Positions 7,101 through 12,216 of a stretch of DNA of 12,216 nucleotides are shown in pieces. This DNA comes from Elusimicrobia bacterium RIFCSPHIGHO2_02_FULL_57_9 (lineage in GTDB: Bacteria; Elusimicrobiota; Elusimicrobia; UBA1565; UBA9628): assembly GCA_001800015.1 (NCBI GenBank), contig MGUO01000002.1, positions 1-12,216 of the forward strand, in the 5' to 3' direction. A program made the position numbers and the translations under genes. Within the stretch, counting starts at the first letter, position 1; each line of letters begins with the position of its first letter. The notes beneath the pieces were generated by a model that made no database searches, was not told where the DNA came from, and was given only the letters and a program-made list of their open reading frames with translations.

Positions 7101-7144
7101 CCCCTGTAAATTGGGCGCGTTTTAACATGCCCAATTTACAGGGG
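7101..7144. repeat. Perfect 15-bp inverted repeat (strong hairpin)
   Basis: CCCCTGTAAATTGGG (7101-7115) and its exact reverse complement (7130-7144) flank a 14-nt loop; one further C-G pair could form inside. Neither strand has a T-run after it, so it is not a standard intrinsic terminator. It sits about 120 bp after the FHA gene's stop and may stabilise the operon's mRNA 3' end, mark a dispersed genomic repeat or bind a protein. I see nothing else interpretable between 7145 and 7259. Confidence 0.6.
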
Positions 7145-7259
7145 CGCTGAAACATCGTCCCGGCACCGGCCGCTCAATTTTTCGGGGCTTTCAAAAGTCC
7201 GGGAACTGACAGGCGACCCTCCGGCGGCAATACCCGCAACAAAAGGACCAGGGGCGGGG

Positions 7260-7982
7260 CTAGGCGGCAGGAGCTTCTTTGAGAACGAACTGCATGGTGG
7301 TACCTCCGCATTCGATGAAGTCGCCGTCGTTAAGAAGCACATTGGCGGCGACTTTCCGGCCGTTGACCACGGGATAGCCCTGGGTGACGGCGACTAGCAC
7401 ATAGCCTTCGGATTTGCGGTGGATGGAAGCGGCCACCTCGGGGGCGGAACTAAAGAACCCCCCTCCCTTGATACGGATCTGAACCCGGTCGGAATTGCCG
7501 ATATAGGTGGACATGCCCTTAAGCTCGTATTCAGACTCAGCCATCACGCCCTTAAGCACCCGGATAACCCCCAACTTGCTGTTAGCGGCGCTTGCGCTGG
7601 CGGCGGCGACGAGTTCGGCTTGTTTTTCGGGCGACATCATGACGGTCGCGTCCGCGCTGCGCCCGTCGGGCGCAGCCGGCAGCGCGGGCGCGGGATTATC
7701 CTCGATAAAGACTAAAGCGTGCTTGGCCAGGCCGACCACGTCGTTATGGTGCAGACCGGCTTTTTTAATCCTCTTCTCGTTGACGTAGGTTCCGTTGGTG
7801 GATTCCAAATCCTCGACGAAGTAAGTCCCTCCCTGCTTGCTGATGCGGCAATGATGGCCCGAGATGGCCGGATTATCGACGACCACGTCGTTATCCGGCT
7901 TGCGGCCGACAGCCAGGCTGTCCTTGTCAAAGGCAATCTCCTTGATCACCGCGGCGTTGAATTTCAGCAAAAGTTTTGGCAT
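7260..7982 (-). CDS. Two-domain FHA phosphothreonine-binding protein
   Basis: A 240-aa cytoplasmic protein. ATG 7982 is chosen because AGGGGA lies 7 nt upstream, the PP2C stop is 4 nt before it, and the FHA fold starts at once (MPKLLLKF). FHA1 (about 1-96) has all hallmarks: GRK (26-28), NPAISGHH with Ser41, and DLESTNGTYVN (58-68), so it should bind phospho-Thr. A Pro/Ala-rich linker follows, with DATVMM (Thr113). A second FHA-like fold (about 137-235) keeps YIG and VNGRKV but has Asn163 where the phosphate-binding Arg is expected and lacks the SxxH motif, so it probably does not bind phospho-Thr. As third gene of the kinase/phosphatase operon it is the likely phospho-reader or substrate, comparable in principle to GarA/OdhI (inference). 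Its downstream targets are unknown. Confidence 0.92.
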   Translation of the reverse strand: MPKLLLKFNAAVIKEIAFDKDSLAVGRKPDNDVVVDNPAISGHHCRISKQGGTYFVEDLESTNGTYVNEKRIKKAGLHHNDVVGLAKHALVFIEDNPAPALPAAPDGRSADATVMMSPEKQAELVAAASASAANSKLGVIRVLKGVMAESEYELKGMSTYIGNSDRVQIRIKGGGFFSSAPEVAASIHRKSEGYVLVAVTQGYPVVNGRKVAANVLLNDGDFIECGGTTMQFVLKEAPAA

Positions 7983-7986
7983 AACA

Positions 7987-8820
7987 TCATCCCCTGAATA
8001 TCCTCGATACGAATCCGCCCAAGGCTCCCAAGCCGCTCTCTTGCGACACCCGTACCGCAATAACCGTGATATTGTCGACTCCTCCGGCCGCGCGCGCGGC
8101 CGCGATGAGACGGGCGGCGATTTCGGAAGACGACCCTTCCCGCGTCAGCATTTGCTCAAGCTCCGCGTCGCCGACCATCTTGGTCAACCCGTCGGAGGCC
8201 AAGAGCAGGATATCCCCGTGAAAAAGAGGGTGATCCGAGACATCAACCGAGACATCCTTCTCGACCCCCAAGGCCCTGGTCAGTATATTCTGAAAATTGG
8301 ATTTTGCCGCATCCTGCGCGCTGATCGCGCCCTTGCGCACCTGCTCCGCCACCAGGGAATGATCCTCGGTTAGCTGTTGAAGCTGCCCGCTGCGGAAAAG
8401 ATAAAGCCGGCTGTCGCCGACATGGGCGATCGTCATGGAGCTGGCATCGGCCAGAACGGCAACCACGGTGGTTCCCATACCCGCATCATTCGGGAATGCC
8501 CGCCCTTTTTCATAAATCATGGTGTTGGCGGTGTTGACGAAATATCGCAATTGCCTGGCCCGCGGGGAAAGCCGCGGATCGGAATTCTCGGGCAAGAAGA
8601 TCTTCTCCCCGCCCAACATTTTACGGGCAAATTCGCGGATGGTGGAAATCGCAAGAGAGCTGGCCACCTCGCCGGAATTATGCCCCCCCATCCCATCGGC
8701 GACCACGAGCAGGCCGAGCGTCTGATCGATAAGGAAACAATCCTCGTTATTGACCCGGACACAGCCGGGGTCGGTGTCGCCGGCGATATCCAGGCCTTGC
8801 CCGGCATGACGTATCCTCAC
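7987..8820 (-). CDS. PP2C-family (PPM) Ser/Thr protein phosphatase
   Basis: A 277-aa metal-dependent phosphatase; start GTG 8820 overlaps the kinase stop as GTGA, and no ATG precedes the catalytic core. PPM motifs occur in order: RVNNED (22-27), ADGMGGHNSGE (41-51), GMGTT (114-118), HVGDSRLYL (133-141), LTEDHS (150-155), ASDGL (208-212) and GGVDNIT (246-251). The metal-binding Asp42, Gly43, Asp210 and Asp249 are all present, so it should be active. Length is that of a single-domain soluble enzyme, with no membrane segment or signal peptide. PP2C enzymes next to Hanks kinases normally dephosphorylate the kinase and its substrates, so here it should reset the upstream CHASE2 kinase and the FHA protein encoded 4 nt downstream. 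Confidence 0.96.
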   Translation of the reverse strand: MRIRHAGQGLDIAGDTDPGCVRVNNEDCFLIDQTLGLLVVADGMGGHNSGEVASSLAISTIREFARKMLGGEKIFLPENSDPRLSPRARQLRYFVNTANTMIYEKGRAFPNDAGMGTTVVAVLADASSMTIAHVGDSRLYLFRSGQLQQLTEDHSLVAEQVRKGAISAQDAAKSNFQNILTRALGVEKDVSVDVSDHPLFHGDILLLASDGLTKMVGDAELEQMLTREGSSSEIAARLIAAARAAGGVDNITVIAVRVSQESGLGALGGFVSRIFRG

Positions 8821-11507
8821 GAGGGTTTCTTCTCCGATTCTGGAATAATGCGCAAGGTCGCGTCGGACAATGTTGAGTCGACAACAGGCGTAGGCAGATT
8901 GTTGACCACGCGCAAGGTCGCCTCGGTCGGCGGCGGCGGCGGCTTCGCAGCGGGCGCAGGCGCCGTCGCGGCTGCCGCCGCGATGCCCAACTTAAACGCG
9001 GCCAAACAGGCCTTTAAATCCGCGGCCATTTGCGCGCCGCGCGCATAGCGCTGATCCGGGTTCTTGGCCAAACCTTTGTTGATGATAGAAGACACGCAAG
9101 AGGGAAAATCAGGCTTAAGCGTTAAAAGATCCGGATGCGGGTCATTGGCGATCTGGAAAAGCAAGGTGCCGATTCCCTCCCCTCCCTTGAAGGGCTTTTC
9201 CCCGGTCAATAGCTCGAAAAGGACCACGCTCAGCGAGAAAAGGTCGGCCCGTCCGTCCACTTTCTTTCCGGCCACCTGCTCTGGGCTCATATAGGAGGGC
9301 GTTCCCATCACCGTTCCAGTCGCGGTCTTCGAGGAGGCCGTAATGCGCGCAATGCCGAAGTCGGCCACGCGAATGGTGCCGTCCTTAAGAAGCATGATGT
9401 TGGCGGGCTTGATATCGCGGTGAACAATCCCTTGGGCATGAGCGTAATCCAGAGCCGAAGCCACCGTCGCCACATAGGCCATGGCCTCGGTCGCAGGCAG
9501 CAATCCATCCTTGGCGGCAAAGCGGGTCAAATCCTGGCCATCGAGCAGCTCCATGGCGATATAGGCGACGTCATGCTCCTCGCCGGCATCGAATATCCGC
9601 ACGATATTGGGGTGATTCAGGGTGCCGGCGGACTCGGCCTCGCGGAAAAACCGCTCCTTTATTTCCTTGATGGAGCCGCCGTCGCCGCCGTCTTCCAGGG
9701 CCATGGTCTTAATGGCGACTTGCCGGTTGATTTTCGGGTCCTTGCCCAAATATACGATGCCCATAGCGCCCCGGCCCAGCTCCTTTTCAAGTTCGTAGCG
9801 GCCCAGGGTAGGCTTGGCCGAGCCTCCGGCGATCATCACCGTGCCGTCCTTCTTGCCTCCGCCGATGCCGCCGAAAATAACGCCATCGCTGGCCTGCTTA
9901 AGCTTGCTCATCTTGCCCGAGATATCCTTATACTTAGGATCCTTATCCGCGATATGCTGAAGCACGGAAGCCGCTTTCGCAAATTGCCTTTTGCGCTCGA
10001 AATCCAGGGAGAGATTATAAAGCGTGTCCTTCAAATTCTCATCCAAAGGACAGAGTCGGAATTTCTCAAAAGCCATGTCCAGCATGCCCTGCCCCTGGAA
10101 AGAAAGCCCCAGCATCTTATTGGTTTCGATGGCGGAAGCCTCGACCAATTCTTTCCCTTTTTCCGTGACAAAAAAGCGCTTCGAGATAATCACCAAATAT
10201 CCCGCGGCGAGAAGCACGGATGGGTAGGACACCTTAACCCATGCTCCATTCATAAACAGATAAGTCCCCCCCCCGACCATGGCCAGCAAAATCAAAAAGC
10301 TGGTCAAGAACCCCCAGACCGCTCTTAAACGCGGCAGAGCGAACATGATGAACAGGCCGATAAAACCCAGCAGGCCCAGCTCCGCGTTCATGGCCCAAGG
10401 AGGACGCACCAAAAACTTGCTATGCAGGATATTCTCAATGGTATTAGCCACCATCTCGATAGCGGGGAAATTGTGCGCCACGGGCGTGACATACAGCGTG
10501 GCCACGGCGGTGGCGGTTAAGCCCACTATCACGATCTTATCCTTAAAAACGTCCATGGACACCTTATCGTTCATGACGTCCGAGAAGGAATAATAACGGA
10601 AGGTCTGGTCCGGGCCGTTGAAAGTAATGAGCATCTTGCCCTGTTCATTGAGCGGAATTGAAAATTTCCCCAACTTGACTTCCTTGCCCGGCACCAGTAA
10701 GCCGTCGGAAGGCTTCATGCCGATATAAGCGAGAATCAGCTGCAGGGCATAGGAGGGGATATGGGAGTCGTTATATTTCATGACCGGCGACTCCGCGCGC
10801 ACGACCCCGTCTAAATCAGGCTCCACATTGACATGACCGACCCCCATCGTAGCCTCGGCAAACGGCACGATAGGATAAATCGCCTTAGCACCCTCGGCCA
10901 TGGCCGCGCCGGGCGCGGATTGAAGCACTTGATGGGGAAGAGCGGAGCTGGAAATAGCCGGAGGCAGCTCTTCGGGATTGGCCCCCAAAGCCCCTCCCAA
11001 GGCAAAAAACATGGGCAGAACCACATTGCCGGCCTGCTGCAATGAGGCCAGCATCTTTGAGTCCGAATCCAATCGGACGATCGCGGATGAGAACATTTGA
11101 TCAAAGGACTTGCTCTTATCGATGATTTTTTTGGAAGCGACTAATTCCTTGAATTGGACCTCCAAATTCTGGATTTCAATAAGGCCCTGGTTTTGCTCGG
11201 GCTCGGAATAAACAATATCCAAGCCGATGACCTTGGGGCGGACCGGCCCCAACTTGTCGAGCAAAGCCGCGACGCGCGAGCGCGGCCAAGGCCAGCGCCC
11301 GACCTGGGCGATGGAAGAATCATCAATGGCGATAAGAACTATTTCAGGCGCTGGATCAAGAGTCTGCCGCAGTTTGGAACGTTTGTCGAAGGCCTTGAGC
11401 TCTATGCCCTCAAGGAAGGGAAAAGCGGCCGGGGCCATGTAGCCCGCGACCACAAACAGGGTCAATAATAAAGCGACGAAGGCGTCTATGACCCAGGTTT
11501 TCTTCAT
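8817..11507 (-). CDS. CHASE2 sensor / Hanks-type Ser/Thr protein kinase, membrane-bound
   Basis: 896 aa. TM1 (about 6-25) is followed by an extracytoplasmic CHASE2 domain (about 26-365: IVLIAIDDSSIAQVGRWPWPR at 56-76, VIGLDIVYSEPE at 93-104, VGLTATAV at 328-335), then three TM segments (about 376-392, 396-415, 427-442), which put the kinase in the cytoplasm. Residues about 453-535 look like TPR-type helices. The kinase (about 570-838) is complete: GRGAMGIV (578-585), Lys600, Glu623, HRDIKPAN (696-703), DFG (716-718), SPE (741-743) and a Thr-rich activation loop. An Ala/Pro-rich tail carries EATLRVV (862-868) and DATLRII (882-888). ATG 11507 has no SD, and the promoter lies so close that the mRNA is almost leaderless. 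It heads the operon with PP2C and FHA. The ligand sensed by CHASE2 is unknown. Confidence 0.97.
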   Translation of the reverse strand: MKKTWVIDAFVALLLTLFVVAGYMAPAAFPFLEGIELKAFDKRSKLRQTLDPAPEIVLIAIDDSSIAQVGRWPWPRSRVAALLDKLGPVRPKVIGLDIVYSEPEQNQGLIEIQNLEVQFKELVASKKIIDKSKSFDQMFSSAIVRLDSDSKMLASLQQAGNVVLPMFFALGGALGANPEELPPAISSSALPHQVLQSAPGAAMAEGAKAIYPIVPFAEATMGVGHVNVEPDLDGVVRAESPVMKYNDSHIPSYALQLILAYIGMKPSDGLLVPGKEVKLGKFSIPLNEQGKMLITFNGPDQTFRYYSFSDVMNDKVSMDVFKDKIVIVGLTATAVATLYVTPVAHNFPAIEMVANTIENILHSKFLVRPPWAMNAELGLLGFIGLFIMFALPRLRAVWGFLTSFLILLAMVGGGTYLFMNGAWVKVSYPSVLLAAGYLVIISKRFFVTEKGKELVEASAIETNKMLGLSFQGQGMLDMAFEKFRLCPLDENLKDTLYNLSLDFERKRQFAKAASVLQHIADKDPKYKDISGKMSKLKQASDGVIFGGIGGGKKDGTVMIAGGSAKPTLGRYELEKELGRGAMGIVYLGKDPKINRQVAIKTMALEDGGDGGSIKEIKERFFREAESAGTLNHPNIVRIFDAGEEHDVAYIAMELLDGQDLTRFAAKDGLLPATEAMAYVATVASALDYAHAQGIVHRDIKPANIMLLKDGTIRVADFGIARITASSKTATGTVMGTPSYMSPEQVAGKKVDGRADLFSLSVVLFELLTGEKPFKGGEGIGTLLFQIANDPHPDLLTLKPDFPSCVSSIINKGLAKNPDQRYARGAQMAADLKACLAAFKLGIAAAAATAPAPAAKPPPPPTEATLRVVNNLPTPVVDSTLSDATLRIIPESEKKPS

Positions 11508-11510
11508 GAG

Positions 11511-11522
11511 CTAACGCGTTAG
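11511..11522. repeat. 12-bp palindrome at the kinase operon start site
   Basis: CTAACGCGTTAG is a perfect palindrome running from the last two bases of the -10 box across the expected transcription start to 3 bp before the kinase ATG. A dimeric protein bound here would block open-complex formation, so an operator is plausible. The binding factor is unknown. Confidence 0.45.
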
Positions 11523-11549
11523 TGTAACTGAACATACAAACCCTGTCAA
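11521..11549 (-). promoter_or_regulatory. Sigma70-type promoter of the kinase-PP2C-FHA operon
   Basis: Minus strand TTGACA (11549-11544), a 17-bp spacer, then TACACT (11526-11521). Only 13 bp separate the -10 box from the kinase ATG, so the expected start near 11514 leaves a leader of about 6-7 nt. It lies directly after the csp terminator. Confidence 0.75.
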
Positions 11550-11585
11550 CCCACGGCACGCTCCCCCGCTGATGATTGATCGAGT

Positions 11586-11618
11586 AAAAACTGCAAAGCC
11601 CGCAACACAGGCGGGCTT
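11586..11618 (-). terminator. Intrinsic terminator of the cold-shock gene
   Basis: The transcript has AAGCCCGC (11618-11611), a 7-nt loop, then GCGGGCTT (11603-11596), a perfect 8-bp stem. The T-run at 11590-11586 follows five bases later. It lies about 20 nt after the csp stop codon and isolates csp from the kinase operon. Confidence 0.88.
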
Positions 11619-11638
11619 CGGCGGCGGCAACGCTTGAA

Positions 11639-11842
11639 CTAAAGCTTCTTGACGTTGGCCGCGCGCGGGCCCTTATCGGACTCCTGGATTTCAAATTCTA
11701 CCGCCTGGTTTTCGGCTAGGCTTTTGAAACCATCGCCTTGGATGGCGGTGTGATGAACGAACAGATCCTTGGATCCGTCGTCCGGCGTGATGAAACCATA
11801 TCCCTTCTGATCATTGAACCACTTCACTTTTCCTGTAGGCAT
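11639..11842 (-). CDS. Cold-shock protein, CspA family
   Basis: A 67-aa single cold-shock domain, the usual family length. It begins MPTGKVKWFNDQKGYGFI and contains RNP1 (KGYGFI, 13-18) and RNP2 (LFVHH, 27-31), whose aromatic residues stack on single-stranded RNA or DNA; it ends with GPRAANVKKL. The family act as RNA chaperones that melt secondary structure, in the cold or constitutively depending on the paralogue. ATG 11842 is preceded by a purine-rich stretch, but the best SD-like block (AGAGGA) is about 12 nt away. The gene has its own extended -10 promoter and intrinsic terminator, so it is monocistronic. Its A/T-rich leader of about 70 nt may regulate it, as csp leaders often do. The paralogue letter cannot be assigned from sequence. 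Confidence 0.97.
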   Translation of the reverse strand: MPTGKVKWFNDQKGYGFITPDDGSKDLFVHHTAIQGDGFKSLAENQAVEFEIQESDKGPRAANVKKL

Positions 11843-11869
11843 TCTTTTTGCTTATCCTCTTCTTCTTTA

Positions 11870-11893
11870 TTATTTACTCACCGCTTAACCTCC
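11870..11893 (-). promoter_or_regulatory. SD plus 3-codon mini-ORF in the csp leader
   Basis: GGAGG (11893-11889), the strongest SD match near this gene, stands 7 nt before GTG AGT AAA TAA (11881-11870). This encodes a three-residue peptide about 30 nt upstream of the csp ATG, whose own SD is poor. A ribosome-loading or attenuating upstream ORF is possible, but chance is also plausible. A small AGGC/GCCT hairpin lies just before it. Confidence 0.3.
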
Positions 11894-11918
11894 GCGGCAG
11901 GCTTTTTAGGCCTCGCGT

Positions 11919-11927
11919 ATTATAGCA
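11919..11927 (-). promoter_or_regulatory. Extended -10 promoter of the cold-shock gene
   Basis: Minus strand TGCTATAAT: a perfect TATAAT with the TGn extension. No good -35 box lies 16-18 bp upstream, as is usual for extended -10 promoters. The expected start is about 11912, giving a leader of about 70 nt. It lies within 40 bp of the upstream gene's stop codon. Confidence 0.75.
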
Positions 11928-11952
11928 TGGAATGCGCCGAAAAGCTATTTCG

Positions 11953-12216
11953 CTACTGCCTGAGTCGCAGTTTCCGTTCAAGCGCCGCGGCTTCGCGGCG
12001 CAGCTGCTCCGGAAAAACATCCCTGACCGTGTTTTCCATCAGGGACGGCTCGGAAACCTTAAGGCCCCAGAACACGAAAATGCTGATCAGGCCGGGGACA
12101 AAATAATAGCAGACTCGGTAAAGCAGCACCGCCATTAAGGCCTTTTCCCAATTCAGGCCCAGGCTTTCAAACACCGCGGCCATGGAGCCCTCCGCGGCCC
12201 CCAGGCCTCCCGGCAA
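11953..12216 (-). CDS. C-terminus of LPG-synthase-TM / YbhN-like membrane protein (5' end beyond window)
   Basis: The last 87 residues of a larger membrane protein, cut by the window edge. The first visible residues are the LPGGLGAAEGSMAAVF signature of the lysylphosphatidylglycerol-synthase transmembrane family (UPF0104/YbhN/AglD-like), followed by ALMAVLLYRVCYYFVPGLI and a last hydrophobic helix (to about residue 50), then a charged cytoplasmic tail rich in Arg, Glu and Lys. These proteins have about eight helices and are linked to lipid flipping or transfer in envelope and glycolipid pathways; many, like this one, end without the catalytic aminoacyl-transfer domain. The TAG stop lies just upstream of the csp promoter. 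The exact substrate cannot be judged from this fragment. Confidence 0.85.
   Translation of the reverse strand: MPGGLGAAEGSMAAVFESLGLNWEKALMAVLLYRVCYYFVPGLISIFVFWGLKVSEPSLMENTVRDVFPEQLRREAAALERKLRLRQ

Larger units (their letters stand above)
6750..7259. other. Intergenic regulatory region, no credible gene
   Basis: This 510-bp stretch separates the FHA gene from the riboswitch-controlled gene. From high to low coordinates it holds nothing recognisable (7259-7145), the 15-bp hairpin, the 8-bp hairpin, the palindrome and promoter, the c-di-GMP-I aptamer and the terminator. Short open frames across it coincide with conserved RNA structure and are not taken as genes. No convincing terminator for the kinase-phosphatase-FHA operon was found. 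Confidence 0.75.

Noticed and set aside
8377..9048. Plus-strand open frame of 223 codons
   Set aside because: Antisense to the PP2C gene and the kinase C-terminus, with an Ala/Gly-rich composition caused by GC-rich codons.
9420..10328. Plus-strand open frame of 302 codons
   Set aside because: Antisense shadow of the kinase gene; the minus strand there encodes an intact, motif-bearing kinase and TM region.

Overview
The window looks bacterial: fairly GC-rich, with Shine-Dalgarno (SD) starts, sigma70-type promoters and intrinsic terminators. Every convincing gene lies on the minus strand, so transcription runs from high to low coordinates. Giant Ig-like secreted proteins beside a CHASE2 Ser/Thr kinase cassette fit a Gram-negative, multi-signal lineage such as Elusimicrobiota. 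That placement is a guess from gene style; no marker gene is present.

Layout in transcription order. (1) 12216-11953: C-terminus of an LPG-synthase/YbhN-type membrane protein, cut by the window edge. (2) 11927-11586: a monocistronic CspA-family cold-shock gene with an extended -10 promoter, a leader of about 70 nt and an intrinsic terminator. (3) 11549-7260: a tightly packed signalling operon, with overlaps or gaps of at most 4 nt. It encodes a membrane CHASE2 sensor fused to a Hanks-type Ser/Thr kinase, a PP2C phosphatase and a two-domain FHA protein. The promoter is near-consensus and the kinase mRNA appears almost leaderless. (4) 7259-6750: 510 bp without a gene. It holds two hairpins, a near-consensus promoter overlapped by a palindrome, a clear cyclic-di-GMP-I (GEMM-I) riboswitch and an intrinsic terminator that serves as its expression platform. 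(5) 6749-1: co-directional genes downstream of the riboswitch. These are an unrecognised small exported or membrane protein, a possible 43-aa ORF, an exported HEAT-repeat protein and, overlapping it by 8 nt, a giant exported protein (at least 1731 residues, open at the window edge) with an N-terminal propeller-like region and about seven Ig-like modules.

Most interesting reading: c-di-GMP, the usual signal for surface attachment, may control through one riboswitch a run of genes ending in a giant adhesin-like surface protein. The neighbouring kinase, phosphatase and FHA proteins form a self-contained phospho-threonine circuit. A short Thr motif recurs in both the kinase and the FHA protein and is a candidate phospho-docking site. 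No mobile element, CRISPR array, tRNA or rRNA was seen.
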